Below, piece by piece: positions 17,861 through 26,747 of a stretch of 64,000 nucleotides of DNA (the first letter of the stretch is position 1; each line of letters begins with the position of its first letter). Made by a program: the position numbers and the translations under genes. A model generated the notes under the pieces. The model searched no databases, was not told where the DNA came from, and saw only the letters and a program-made list of their open reading frames with translations. The stretch lies in NCBI RefSeq assembly GCF_902833055.1, contig NZ_CADFEJ010000010.1:1-64000 (forward strand). The letters run 5' to 3'. This DNA comes from Burkholderia territorii (GTDB lineage Bacteria; Pseudomonadota; Gammaproteobacteria; Burkholderiales; Burkholderiaceae).

Positions 17861-19930
17861 TCAACGATCGAGCACGAGCGGCACCGCGGCCCCTTCGGCA
17901 GGCCGCGCGACGCACAGCAGCGCACAGCCGGGTTCGACCGGCGCATCGGGCGCCTGCACGTACTCGACCGCACCGGACAACACGCGCGTCGCACACGTGC
18001 CGCACGACCCCGCCCGGCACTCGGACGGCACGGCCACGCGCTGACCTTCGGCGAATTCGAGCAACGTGCCGTCGGCGGGCGTCCATTCGGTGTCGCGCGC
18101 CGAGCGGCGGAACACGACGGGGATGCTTGCCGCCGGTGCGCGCGCCGCGCGGCTCGCGTGGCGCGCGATGCTCGACGGCCCGAACGCCTCGAAGCGGATG
18201 CGCTCGTCCGGTACGTTCAGCGCACGCAATCCGTCGTACAAGTCGCGCATGAACGCGGACGGCCCGCACAGGTAGAAATCGTAGTCGTCGAACGGGAGGA
18301 TGCGCTTCAGTTCCGCGATGTCGATGCGCCCCGGCCGCGCCGCGCCATCGCGCTGCGGCCGGCTGTCGAACCAGTGCAGCGACACGCGCGCGTCGGCATC
18401 GGCGATGCGCGTCAGTTCCGCGGCAAACGGCCGGTCGGCCGCGTCGCGCGCGCCGTGCACGAACACGAGGCGACGCGTTGCGTCGCCGTCCGCGAGCGCA
18501 CGGCGCAGCATCGCGATCATCGGCGTGATGCCGATACCGGCCGACACCAGCACGGCCGGTCGCGGGCTCGCGACGTCGAACGTGAAGCGGCCGCGCGGCA
18601 TCTGCGCGTCGAGCGTCGTGCCGACGCGCGCATGATCGTGCAGCCACGCCGACATGCGTCCCTCGCGCTTCACGGTGATCCGGTAACGCGGTGCGCCAGG
18701 TGCATCGGACAGCGTGTAGCTGCGGATCGTCGGCGCCTGTTCGCCCGGCAGCGCGACGCGCAGTGTCAGGTGCTGCCCGGCTTCGTACGCCGGCAACGCG
18801 TCGCCATCCACCGGTTCGAAATGAAACGAGCGGATCGCGCGCGCTTCGTCGACGATCTGCGCGATGCGAAGCGGGCGCCAGCCCGAGCGCGAGGACGAAG
18901 CGGACGTGGATGCAGGCGCAGGTGCGGATGTGGACGCCGATGCGGCCTGCACACCCGCTCCCGCCATCGCCGCGAATTGCGGTGCCCGCTCGACCGCCGA
19001 CCACTTGAACGGCAGCACGCCGCGCATGCGCCGCACTTCGCGCACATGAAACCGCACGACCCGCTGCGCGCCGTCGAACGACGCGACGAGCGGCCCGTCC
19101 CACACGATCTCCGCGCGCGCGGCGACATACAGCAGATCGCCGCTGTCGAAATCGACGAACAGCAGCCCCGCGCGCGGATCGTGCTGCAGATTGCCGAGCG
19201 TATTGAAGAAGCGATTGCCGCTGAAATCCGGCGTCGTCAGCGTGTGCGCATCGTCGACGCGCACGAAGCCCGGCATGCCGCCGCGATGCGACACGTCCGC
19301 GCCGCGCGCGGCGCCCGCGTCGGCCGACGTGTTCGCACTCGCGACGAAGAACGTATCGGCCTGCTCGAGCAACGCGACATCCTCATCGCTCAGCCGGTCC
19401 GACACGTCGGGTGCACCGGACGCCCCGGCTTCACGCGCGACGAACACGGGTTTGCGGCCCTGGATGTACTTCGCACAATTGCCGAAGCTCTGCTCGACCG
19501 CGATCGTCAGCCCGCCGCCGTCGGCCGCGCGCACGACGCCGTTCACGCGATTGCGCCGGCGCGTATCGAATTCGATCCCGAGCCCGCCGAGCGGCGCGCC
19601 CGGCTGCCACGCGCCGGCCAGCGGATCACCGGGCAACGCTTCGCCGTCGATGCGCAGCGTGCGCGCGTCCGGCGTCGTCACGAAGCCGGGCGTGCCGACC
19701 CGCAGCGTCGCCCATGGCTGGCCGTGCGCGTCCACGCCGCCGAGCACGAAAAACGGCAACTGCGCGAAGAATGCGCGATGCTGGTCCGGCATGAAGCGGC
19801 GAATCCCGCGCCGGCCGGCGGCGCCCGCGGCCTCCGTCACGCCCGCGCGCTGTTGCACGGCGAGCTCGCCCGCATGAAACGGCGCAACGTCGAGTTCCCA
19901 ACCCGGTACGACGGCGGTGGGCGCGGTCAT
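17861..19930 (-). CDS. Three-domain oxidoreductase: PNPOx-like flavoprotein + ferredoxin-NADP reductase + 2Fe-2S
   Basis: 689 residues. The N-terminal PNPOx-like FMN-binding split barrel (about 40-330) includes FFVLGGVDAHGQPWATL, NCAKYIQGR and DFSGNRFFNTLGN. An Ala/Ser/Pro linker lies at about 345-370. The FAD/NAD(P)H reductase module (about 375-610) has RSYTLS for FAD, GIGITPMIAML for the nucleotide and FYLCGPSAFM. The C-terminal plant-type ferredoxin has Cys638, Cys643, Cys646 and Cys673. It should pass electrons from NAD(P)H through flavin and 2Fe-2S to an unknown acceptor. Second gene after a GST (31-base gap), divergent from a LysR gene, which suggests xenobiotic or oxidative detoxification under that regulator. 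Confidence 0.87.
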   Translation of the reverse strand: MTAPTAVVPGWELDVAPFHAGELAVQQRAGVTEAAGAAGRRGIRRFMPDQHRAFFAQLPFFVLGGVDAHGQPWATLRVGTPGFVTTPDARTLRIDGEALPGDPLAGAWQPGAPLGGLGIEFDTRRRNRVNGVVRAADGGGLTIAVEQSFGNCAKYIQGRKPVFVAREAGASGAPDVSDRLSDEDVALLEQADTFFVASANTSADAGAARGADVSHRGGMPGFVRVDDAHTLTTPDFSGNRFFNTLGNLQHDPRAGLLFVDFDSGDLLYVAARAEIVWDGPLVASFDGAQRVVRFHVREVRRMRGVLPFKWSAVERAPQFAAMAGAGVQAASASTSAPAPASTSASSSRSGWRPLRIAQIVDEARAIRSFHFEPVDGDALPAYEAGQHLTLRVALPGEQAPTIRSYTLSDAPGAPRYRITVKREGRMSAWLHDHARVGTTLDAQMPRGRFTFDVASPRPAVLVSAGIGITPMIAMLRRALADGDATRRLVFVHGARDAADRPFAAELTRIADADARVSLHWFDSRPQRDGAARPGRIDIAELKRILPFDDYDFYLCGPSAFMRDLYDGLRALNVPDERIRFEAFGPSSIARHASRAARAPAASIPVVFRRSARDTEWTPADGTLLEFAEGQRVAVPSECRAGSCGTCATRVLSGAVEYVQAPDAPVEPGCALLCVARPAEGAAVPLVLDR

Positions 19931-19961
19931 CGCATTCTCCCGGTAAAGGCGTGGCGTCGCG

Positions 19962-20606
19962 TCAGGCGGCAAGCAGGCCCGCGCGCGTCGGCGGCATCGC
20001 GATGAAGCCCGGCAGCGCCTCGACGCGCGCGAGCCACGCGCGCACGTGCGGATACGGTTCCAGCGACACGCCGCCTTCCGGCGCGTGAGCGATGTACGTA
20101 TAGGCGGCGACGTCGGCGATCGTCGGTTGCTCTCCTGCGGCGAACGCCTTGCCGGCGAGTTCCTGGTCGATCGCGGCCAGAATCTTCGCGGCCGTGCGCT
20201 TGGCGGCGTCGTGATCGAGCGGTGCGCCGAACACGGTGACGAGCCGCGCGGCCGCCGGCCCCGATGCGATCGGCCCGGCCGCATACGACAGCCAGCGCTG
20301 CACGGTTGCCGCGCCGACGGCATCGTCGGGCAGCCAGTGCGCGTCGCCGTAGCGCTTCGCGAGATAAACGAGGATCGCGTTCGAATCGGCGAGCACGGTG
20401 CCGTCGTCGTCGATCACCGGCACCTGCCCGAGCGGATTGAGCGCGAGAAACGCCGGTTCGCGCTGCGCGCCGCCTGCGAGATCGACATCGACCGTGTCGA
20501 ACGGCAGCCCCAGCAACGACAGGAACAGCCGGACACGATGCGCATGCCCGGACAGCGGGAACGAATAGACGCGAACCGGACGGGCGGGCTTGCTGGCGAC
20601 GGACAT
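19962..20606 (-). CDS. Glutathione S-transferase
   Basis: 214 residues. ATG at 20606 with AGGAGCG is preferred to a longer frame from 20657. The thioredoxin-like domain has VRVYSFPLSGHAHRVRLFL, NPLGQVPVIDDDGTVLADSNAILVYL (cis-Pro in QVPV and the Asp-Ser pair that holds glutathione); the C-terminal helical domain has PTIADVAAYTYI. Likely operon with the downstream three-domain oxidoreductase. Divergent from the LysR gene at 20733, with a T-N11-A-type palindrome in the gap. Substrate unknown. Confidence 0.9.
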   Translation of the reverse strand: MSVASKPARPVRVYSFPLSGHAHRVRLFLSLLGLPFDTVDVDLAGGAQREPAFLALNPLGQVPVIDDDGTVLADSNAILVYLAKRYGDAHWLPDDAVGAATVQRWLSYAAGPIASGPAAARLVTVFGAPLDHDAAKRTAAKILAAIDQELAGKAFAAGEQPTIADVAAYTYIAHAPEGGVSLEPYPHVRAWLARVEALPGFIAMPPTRAGLLAA

Positions 20607-20688
20607 GGAAACGCTCCTGGATCTCGCGCCGCCGGGAATCGGCGACGAACGGCTCAAGCGTAGCGCTCGCCGTCGACGCCCAGAAGAT

Positions 20689-20711
20689 GGATAATCGCTG
20701 AAACATTATCC
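20689..20711. promoter_or_regulatory. Predicted LysR-type operator, GGATAAT-N9-ATTATCC
   Basis: Perfect 7-base arms separated by 9 bases, containing the AT-N-rich dyad form of LysR binding sites. It sits in the 126-base gap between the divergent GST (start 20606) and LysR (start 20733) genes, 21 bases before the LysR start. This placement fits autoregulation and activation or repression of the GST-oxidoreductase operon. Confidence 0.6.
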
Positions 20712-20732
20712 GCTTCCATAGGACAATCGCCG

Positions 20733-21689
20733 ATGGCCGATCTTCGCGACGTGAACCTGAACCGGCTGGCGATCTTCGTCGCGGTGGTCGATGCCGGCTC
20801 GCTGACGGCCGCGGCCGAGCGGCTCGGCCTCGCGAAGACGGTCGTCAGCACGCACATGCAGCGGCTCGAATCCGAGGTCGGCGCGAACCTGCTGGTCCGC
20901 ACCACGCGGCGATTGAGCGTCACCGATGCGGGACGCGCGTTCTACGATGCGTGCCGCGACATCGTGCGGGCGACCGAACGCGCGCTCGACGCGGTGTCCT
21001 CCGACGCGGGGCCGCTGCGCGGCACGCTGCGCGTGAGCGTGCCGATCGACTACGGCGCACTCGTCGTCGCACCGGCCGTCGTCGCGCTGCGCGACGCACA
21101 CCCAGGGCTCGACGTCGAACTCATCGCGAACGATCGCGTCGTCGATCTCGTCGCGGACAATCTCGACGTCGCGATCCGAATCGGCCGCCTCGCGGATTCG
21201 AACTATCGCGCGGTACAGCTCGGCGAGTACGAGAAATGGCTGGTCGCGAGCCCGGCATTCGTCGCGCGGTACGGGCTGCCGCGTGCCCCGGACGCGCTCG
21301 CCGCGCTGCCGTTCGTGATGCTGTCGACGCTGTCGCGCCCGCACACGCTCGAACTTCACGACATGCGCGGCGGCCACGCGTCGGTGCGCTGCGTCGCGCC
21401 GGTCGTGTCGAACACAGCGACGGCGTGCCGGGCGATCGTGCTGGCCGGCGGCGCATTCGGACTGCTGACGGATTTCTCGATCGCGGACGACATCGCGGCC
21501 GGGCGGCTCGTGCGGCTGCTGCCCGCGTGGCGCTCGGCGCCGGCCGGGATCCATGCGGTGTATCCGTCGACGCGGCTGCCGTCGCCGAAGGTGCGGGCAT
21601 TCATCGATGCGATGAAGGCGACGCTTGGACAAACGCGGCCCGCGACGCCGGCACGTTCGAAACGCTCGAGGGGCCAAAACGCCGGATGA
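20733..21689 (+). CDS. LysR-family transcriptional regulator
   Basis: 318 residues. The N-terminal winged HTH (about 8-66) has LNRLAIFVAVVDAGSLTAAA and VVSTHMQRLESEVGANLLVR. The substrate-binding domain starts at about 92 (LRGTLRVSVPIDYGALVV) with two alpha/beta lobes. The basic C-terminal tail (PARSKRSRGQ) is unusual but short. Divergent from the GST/oxidoreductase operon across the palindrome at 20689-20711; it probably controls that operon and itself. Effector not predictable. Confidence 0.92.
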   Translation: MADLRDVNLNRLAIFVAVVDAGSLTAAAERLGLAKTVVSTHMQRLESEVGANLLVRTTRRLSVTDAGRAFYDACRDIVRATERALDAVSSDAGPLRGTLRVSVPIDYGALVVAPAVVALRDAHPGLDVELIANDRVVDLVADNLDVAIRIGRLADSNYRAVQLGEYEKWLVASPAFVARYGLPRAPDALAALPFVMLSTLSRPHTLELHDMRGGHASVRCVAPVVSNTATACRAIVLAGGAFGLLTDFSIADDIAAGRLVRLLPAWRSAPAGIHAVYPSTRLPSPKVRAFIDAMKATLGQTRPATPARSKRSRGQNAG

Positions 21690-21738
21690 CGCTGCGACGC
21701 AACCGGATCTGGATCGCGCGAGTCCGTTCGTCGCCGCC

Positions 21739-22395
21739 TCACCCGGCTTCCCGCAACGTCCCCAGCAACACCTTCCTGCAACTCGCGACCATCTGCGCCT
21801 CCGGGTCGCGATACCCGGTGAGCAGCCACGCCGCGCCGACGTTCGTCATCGCGCCGACCAGCGCGAGCCCGACGAGCCGCTGCTCGGTGCGCTCGGCGGG
21901 CGTCACCGCCTCGCGCGTGGAGCCGATCGCCATGATCAGCTTGCCGAAGTCGATCAGCATCCGCTGATACGTCATGTCGGTATCCGCGCTGACGCCCATC
22001 ACCTCGAGCAGCAGCACGCGCGCCGCGCACGGATCGCGCAGGAATCCGAAGAATGCGGCGAGCCCCGCGTCGACGCGCGCGCTCAAATCGCCGCCGCGCT
22101 CGGCCACCGCCCGCGCGACCGCGTCGTGCAACTGCTGCGCATGATGCAGGTAGGTGCAGCGCAGCAGATCCTCGGTGCTGTCGAACGCCGCATAGAAATA
22201 GCGATCGTTGAGCTTCGCTTCCTGGCAGATCGACCGCACGGTCGCCTTGCGGAACCCGACCGTGCCGAACACGCGCGTCGCCGCGCGGATCAGCGCATCG
22301 CGCCGCTCGGCGGCCCGCACCTCGGGCGCCACGCCGCCGTACGCGCGGCCCCGTTTTTCCGTTTCGAGTGCTTTCTCCATTTCGCTATTTGACAT
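21739..22395 (-). CDS. TetR/AcrR family regulator of the BVMO operon
   Basis: 218 residues. HTH at about 28-78: RRDALIRAATRVFGTVGF and VRSICQEAKLNDRYFYAAFDSTEDLL, where the recognition helix has RYFYAAF in place of the common YYHF. A ligand-binding all-helical domain follows. Start at 22395; a second ATG at 22380 is equally possible. Divergent from the SDR-monooxygenase-hydrolase operon, with the inverted repeat at 22416-22435 between them. Expected to repress that operon until a ketone or related ligand binds. Confidence 0.9.
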   Translation of the reverse strand: MSNSEMEKALETEKRGRAYGGVAPEVRAAERRDALIRAATRVFGTVGFRKATVRSICQEAKLNDRYFYAAFDSTEDLLRCTYLHHAQQLHDAVARAVAERGGDLSARVDAGLAAFFGFLRDPCAARVLLLEVMGVSADTDMTYQRMLIDFGKLIMAIGSTREAVTPAERTEQRLVGLALVGAMTNVGAAWLLTGYRDPEAQMVASCRKVLLGTLREAG

Positions 22396-22415
22396 CAGGA
22401 CACCCGAAAACTAAA

Positions 22416-22435
22416 GTGGTGACGAATAACACCAC
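22416..22435. promoter_or_regulatory. Predicted TetR operator, GTGGTG-N8-CACCAC
   Basis: Perfect 6-base arms with an 8-base spacer in the 88-base gap between the divergent TetR (22395) and SDR (22484) starts, a typical size and location for a TetR dimer site controlling both directions. Confidence 0.6.
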
Positions 22436-22483
22436 AATATGCGCGCCGCCGACGCAGCGCAAGCGGAACGGGAGGAACGACGA

Positions 22484-23386
22484 ATGAAGGGTTTTTCCGG
22501 CAAGGTCGCCGCGATCACGGGCGCCGGTTCGGGCATGGGCCGCAGCCTTGCGCTCGAGCTTGCGCGGCGCGGCTGCGAGGTTGCGCTCGCCGACGTCAAC
22601 GATGTCGGGCTCGCCGGCACGGCGGCCGCGTGCGCAAAGCACGGCGTGCGCACGAGCACGCGGCGGCTCGACGTCGCCGACCGCGATGCGGTGTTCGCGT
22701 GGGCCGATTTCGTGCGCGCCGAACACGGCAAGGTCAATCTGATCTTCAATAACGCCGGCGTGTCGCTGGCGGCGAGCGCCGAGACCGCGCGCATCGCCGA
22801 TCTCGAATGGATCGTCGGCATCAACTTCTGGGGCGTCGTGCACGGCACGCAAGCGTTCCTGCCGCATCTGCGCGCGTCTGGCGACGGGCATGTGATCAAC
22901 ACGTCGAGCCTGTTCGGGCTCGTCGCGATGCCGACGCAAAGCGCGTACAACGCGACCAAGTTCGCGGTGCGCGGTTTCACCGAGGCGCTGCGGATGGAGC
23001 TCGAACTCGACGGCGCGCCCGTGAGCGCGACCTGCGTGCATCCGGGCGGCGTCGCGACCGGCATCGTCGACGCGAGCCGCGTCGACACCAGCATCCGCGC
23101 GCTCACGGGCCAGGACGAAGCGACCCATCGCCGCCAGGCGAACCGCCTGATCAACGCGACGACGGCCGACGACGCCGCGCGGCAGATCCTCGCCGGCGTC
23201 GAGCGCAACGCGCGCCGCGTGCTGGTGGGCGCCGATGCCCGCCGTCTCGACAAGCTCGCGCGCCTGCTCGGCGCCGGCTACCAGCGGCTGGTGCTGCGCC
23301 ACGTGCGGCGCGCCCGCGCACGCAATCTCGAGCGCGCACATGCACCGGCCGCGCTCCCGACCACACCGACCAAGGATCACGCATGA
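22484..23386 (+). CDS. Short-chain dehydrogenase/reductase
   Basis: 300 residues. ATG at 22484 follows GGAGGAACGACGA; an in-frame ATG at 22439 is poorer. Classical SDR: cofactor motif TGAGSGMG (12-19), NNAG (89-92), catalytic Ser in NTSS (139-142), Tyr155 and Lys159 in YNATK. It should interconvert an alcohol and a ketone with NAD(P). First gene of an operon with a Baeyer-Villiger monooxygenase (ATGA overlap) and an alpha/beta hydrolase, so oxidising a secondary alcohol to the ketone substrate of the monooxygenase is the likely role. Confidence 0.9.
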   Translation: MKGFSGKVAAITGAGSGMGRSLALELARRGCEVALADVNDVGLAGTAAACAKHGVRTSTRRLDVADRDAVFAWADFVRAEHGKVNLIFNNAGVSLAASAETARIADLEWIVGINFWGVVHGTQAFLPHLRASGDGHVINTSSLFGLVAMPTQSAYNATKFAVRGFTEALRMELELDGAPVSATCVHPGGVATGIVDASRVDTSIRALTGQDEATHRRQANRLINATTADDAARQILAGVERNARRVLVGADARRLDKLARLLGAGYQRLVLRHVRRARARNLERAHAPAALPTTPTKDHA

Positions 23387-24945
23387 GCTCGACGACGACC
23401 GACCGGCGCGACGCGCCGACCGCCTGCGGCGACGGCCGCGACCTCGACGTGCTGATCGTCGGCGCCGGCCTGTCCGGCATCGGCGCCGCCTATCACCTGA
23501 AAAAACGCTGCCCGTATGCGAGCGTCGCGATCGTCGAGGCACGCGACGCGCTCGGCGGCACGTGGGACCTGTTCCGCTATCCGGGCGTTCGTTCGGACTC
23601 CGACATGTTCACGCTCGGCTACAGCTTCCGCCCGTGGCACAGCGACAAAGCGATCTCGGACGGCCAGACGATCCTCGACTACATCCGCGAGACCGCGCGC
23701 GTGTACGGCATCGACAAGACGATCCGCTACGGCCAGAAGGTGGTCGCGGCCGACTGGGAATCGAACCGCGCGCGCTGGACGGTGCGCATCGAGCGCACGC
23801 GGGACGGCGCGGTCGACACGCTGGTCTACACGTGCCGCTTCCTGTACATGTGCAGCGGCTATTACGACTATGACGGCGGCTACCTGCCCGACTGGGCCGG
23901 TATGGAATCGTTCGAAGGCCGAATCGTCCATCCTCAGCAATGGCCGAAAGACCTGTCGTACGCGAACCGGCGCGTCGTCGTGATCGGCAGCGGCGCGACG
24001 GCCGTCACGCTGGTGCCGTCGATGGCGGCCGATGCGAAACACGTGACGATGCTGCAGCGCTCGCCCACCTACATCGTGTCGCTGCCCGCGCGCGACAAGA
24101 TCGCGAACGCGTTGCGCCGCGTGCTGCCGTCTCGCGTTGCGCACCGGCTCGTGCGCATGAAGAACGTCCTGCTGACGATGTACCTGTACAACGTGTCGCG
24201 CCGCAAGCCCGAGCGGACGAAACGGTTCATCATCCGCGCGGCCGCCAGGCAGCTCGGCCCCGGCTTCGACGTCGCGAAGCATCTGACGCCGCGCTACATG
24301 CCGTGGGACCAGCGCGTGTGCCTCGTGCCGAACGGCGACCTGTTCAAGTCGATCCGTGCGGGCCGCGCATCGATCGTCACCGACGAGATCGAGCGCTTCA
24401 CGCCGACCGGCCTGAAGCTGAAGAGCGGCCGGCAACTCGACGCGGACGTGATCGTCACCGCGACCGGGCTGAAGGTGAAGATGCTCGGCGGCGCGCGCGT
24501 CACGGTCGACGGCCGCGCGGTCGATCTGCCGAAGACCGTGTCCTACAAGGGAATGATGTACAGCGACGTGCCGAATCTCGCGTCGTCGTTCGGTTACACG
24601 AACGCATCGTGGACGCTGAAGGCCGAGCTGATCGCGCGCTACGTGTGCCGGCTGCTCAACCACATGCGCGCGAACGGCTACGACACCTGCGTGCCGCGGC
24701 TCGGTGCCGGCGATCTCGGCGACGTGCCCGCGGTGAACCTGAGCTCGGGCTACATCCAGCGCGCGGCCGGCATCCTGCCGAAGCAGGGGCATCGCAAGCC
24801 GTGGAAATTCCACCAGAACTACGTGCTCGATCTCGCGTCGCTGAAGTTCAGCGGGCTCGCCGATTCCGCGATGCAATTCGAACGCCGCGCGAAAGCCGGC
24901 CCGGCCGCCGCGCCGGTTGCCGAACCCGTACTCGAAACCCGTTGA
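23383..24945 (+). CDS. Flavin-containing Baeyer-Villiger-type monooxygenase
   Basis: 520 residues. FAD Rossmann GAGLSG at 27-32, NADPH Rossmann GSGATA at 202-207, and between them FEGRIVHPQQWP (177-188), which fits the type I BVMO fingerprint FxGxxxHxxxW. GGTWDLFRYPGVRSD follows the FAD motif, as in EtaA/MymA-like enzymes. It inserts one oxygen atom beside a carbonyl to give an ester or lactone, using NADPH and O2. AAGGA lies before the ATG, which overlaps the SDR stop by ATGA. The downstream hydrolase would cleave the product. Substrate range unknown. Confidence 0.92.
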   Translation: MSSTTTDRRDAPTACGDGRDLDVLIVGAGLSGIGAAYHLKKRCPYASVAIVEARDALGGTWDLFRYPGVRSDSDMFTLGYSFRPWHSDKAISDGQTILDYIRETARVYGIDKTIRYGQKVVAADWESNRARWTVRIERTRDGAVDTLVYTCRFLYMCSGYYDYDGGYLPDWAGMESFEGRIVHPQQWPKDLSYANRRVVVIGSGATAVTLVPSMAADAKHVTMLQRSPTYIVSLPARDKIANALRRVLPSRVAHRLVRMKNVLLTMYLYNVSRRKPERTKRFIIRAAARQLGPGFDVAKHLTPRYMPWDQRVCLVPNGDLFKSIRAGRASIVTDEIERFTPTGLKLKSGRQLDADVIVTATGLKVKMLGGARVTVDGRAVDLPKTVSYKGMMYSDVPNLASSFGYTNASWTLKAELIARYVCRLLNHMRANGYDTCVPRLGAGDLGDVPAVNLSSGYIQRAAGILPKQGHRKPWKFHQNYVLDLASLKFSGLADSAMQFERRAKAGPAAAPVAEPVLETR

Positions 24946-24952
24946 GGCCGAC

Positions 24953-25939
24953 ATGAGCCATACGCTCCATCTGATCCAGAACGTGCTGCTCGGCGTCGTC
25001 GCGGTGCTCGCCGCGCTCGCGCTGTTTTCCGGCTACGTCGCGCGCCGCGTGACGCGCGCGTTTCCGCCCGAAGGCCGCTTCGTCGACATCGGCGACGACC
25101 ACATTCATTACGTCGAATACGGCAGCGGCCCGCCGCTCGTGTTCGTGCACGGGCTGGCCGGGCAGTGGCGCAACTTCGCGTACCTGCCGCTCACGCGGCT
25201 CGCGCAGCATCATCGCGTGATCTTCGTCGACCGGCCCGGCGCGGGCCGCTCGCTGCGCGGCGCCAGCTCGCAGGCGAACGTGTTCGCGCAGGCCCGCACG
25301 ATCGCCGCGTTCATCGATGCGCTGAAGCTTGATCGCCCCGTGCTCGTCGGGCACTCGCTCGGCGGCGCGATCGCGCTCGCGGTCGGACTCAACCATCCGG
25401 AGCGCGTGAGCCGGCTCGCGCTGATCGCGCCGCTGTCGCACGAGCAGACCGAACCGCCGGCGCCGTTCAAGCCGCTGATGCTGCCGTCGCCGCTGGTGCG
25501 CCGCTTCGTGTCGTGGACCTTCGCGATCCCGCTGACGATCCTGACCGGCCGCAAGGCCGTGAACCAGGTGTTCGCGCCGGAAGCCGTGCCGCGCGACTTC
25601 CCTGTAAAGGGCGGCGGCCTGCTCGGGCTGCGGCCGCACGTGTTCTACGCAACGGCGACGGACCTGCTGTCGGCCCCCGTCGACCTCCCCGCGATGGAGC
25701 GCCGCTACGCGGACCTGTCGCTGCCGGTAGACGTGCTGTACGGGCGCGCCGATCCGATCCTGAACTGGCGTACGCACGGCGAGGCGCTCGCGCAGAAATC
25801 GGCGCGCGTGCGGCTGAAAGTCGTCGAAGGCGGGCACATGCTGCCGGTCACGATTCCGGATGCGACGGCGGACTGGCTGCTCGAAGTCGCCGCCGCGCCG
25901 ATCGACGCGCCGGCGCAGGGCGCGCACGTCGCGCATTGA
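24953..25939 (+). CDS. Alpha/beta hydrolase with N-terminal membrane anchor
   Basis: 328 residues. A hydrophobic N-terminus (about 7-30, LIQNVLLGVVAVLAALALF) looks like an uncleaved membrane anchor. The alpha/beta hydrolase core has oxyanion HG at 66-67, nucleophile Ser135 in GHSLGG, Asp267 in YGRADP and His295 in EGGHMLP. Starts 8 bases after the monooxygenase stop, with GAGG before the ATG. Probably an esterase or lactonase that hydrolyses the Baeyer-Villiger product at the membrane. Completes a three-step alcohol, ketone, ester, acid plus alcohol route. Confidence 0.9.
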   Translation: MSHTLHLIQNVLLGVVAVLAALALFSGYVARRVTRAFPPEGRFVDIGDDHIHYVEYGSGPPLVFVHGLAGQWRNFAYLPLTRLAQHHRVIFVDRPGAGRSLRGASSQANVFAQARTIAAFIDALKLDRPVLVGHSLGGAIALAVGLNHPERVSRLALIAPLSHEQTEPPAPFKPLMLPSPLVRRFVSWTFAIPLTILTGRKAVNQVFAPEAVPRDFPVKGGGLLGLRPHVFYATATDLLSAPVDLPAMERRYADLSLPVDVLYGRADPILNWRTHGEALAQKSARVRLKVVEGGHMLPVTIPDATADWLLEVAAAPIDAPAQGAHVAH

Positions 25940-25950
25940 TCGTCGGCGAG

Positions 25951-25984
25951 CCTGCCGGCCGCGATGCGCGGCGGGCCGGTCAGG
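25951..25984. terminator. Hairpin between convergent genes
   Basis: CCTGCCGGCC (25951-25960) pairs with GGCCGG-T-CAGG (25974-25984), with one bulged base, between the stop of the hydrolase and the stop of the CMD gene (it overlaps the latter's last codons). No U-tract on either strand, so it may be a weak bidirectional or Rho-assisted terminator. Confidence 0.4.
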
Positions 25985-26378
25985 CTTCGTCGTCGGGCAG
26001 CGACAGCCCGAGCTCCGCAATGACCTCGCGCGCGCTGCGAAACGCCTCCACCGCCGCCGGCGCACCCGCGTACAGCGCGCTGTGCAGCAGCACCTCGCGG
26101 ATCTCGACGAGGCTCGCGCCGTTGTTGATGGCGCCACGCACGTGGCCCTTCAGTTCCGTGCCGCGGCCGAGCGCGGCCAGCATCGCGCAGGTGCAGAGGC
26201 TGCGTGTCTTCAGGTCGATTCCGCCGCGCTGCCACGTGCTGCCCCACGCGTGCTCGTTCAGCCAGTCCTGCAGCGGACGCGAAAAGCCGTCGAGGTCACG
26301 CATCGCGCGCTCGACGAATGCCTCGCCCATCACCTCGGTGCGGCGTGCCTTGCCCTGCTCCATGTCCTGTTCGCTCAT
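25980..26378 (-). CDS. Carboxymuconolactone decarboxylase (CMD/PcaC) family protein
   Basis: 132 residues, typical of PcaC-like single-domain CMD proteins. Features: DLDGFSRPLQDWLNEHAWGS, LKTRSLCTCAMLAALGRGTELKGHVRGAINNG and EIREVLLHSALYAGAPAAVEAF. The central CTC is not the CXXC of AhpD, so peroxidase-reductase activity is less likely. It might be a lactone decarboxylase, which would be interesting next to a lactone-producing BVMO operon, but it is convergent to that operon and so separately transcribed. Genuine 4-carboxymuconolactone activity cannot be claimed. Confidence 0.85.
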   Translation of the reverse strand: MSEQDMEQGKARRTEVMGEAFVERAMRDLDGFSRPLQDWLNEHAWGSTWQRGGIDLKTRSLCTCAMLAALGRGTELKGHVRGAINNGASLVEIREVLLHSALYAGAPAAVEAFRSAREVIAELGLSLPDDEA

Positions 26379-26747
26379 GTCGTGTCCTGTCTGAAGTCGT
26401 GGCCGCTTCGGCGTCGCCTGCGGCCCGGGGGATTTGCTTCATGTTCGCGGCGCGCGGACGTTTCGTCAAAGACAGCCCCCTCGGATCGCGACCGGCCACG
26501 TCATACGCGCCGCGCCGGGTCGAACGCTACGTAACATCCGGCCCGGCGTTACGGTTCCTTACGGGAACATCACGGCATGCCCATCCGCGCACCGGGTGCG
26601 CCCATCTCGCGAAACCACCGTTCCTCCGTTTAAATCGCGCCGATATTCCCGATTCCCGCAACAAAGCGCGGGTGTATTGCGCGGAAGGTGTCATGGCGCG
26701 GAATTTGCAGTAATCGGCCCGACACAACTTCCAATGTCGAGGCCACC
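26379..26747. other. 369-base divergent promoter region
   Basis: Lies between the CMD gene (minus) and the GTS-repeat lipoprotein (plus). It is less GC-rich in its right third (around 26620-26700, with TTTAAATCG and GATATTCCCGATTCCC), which probably contains the lipoprotein promoter. I could not assign confident -35/-10 boxes and saw no strong palindrome. Confidence 0.4.

Noticed and set aside
25980..26378. AhpD-type alkyl hydroperoxide reductase
   Set aside because: AhpD needs a CXXC; this protein has CTC at that place and looks more like PcaC-type CMD proteins.
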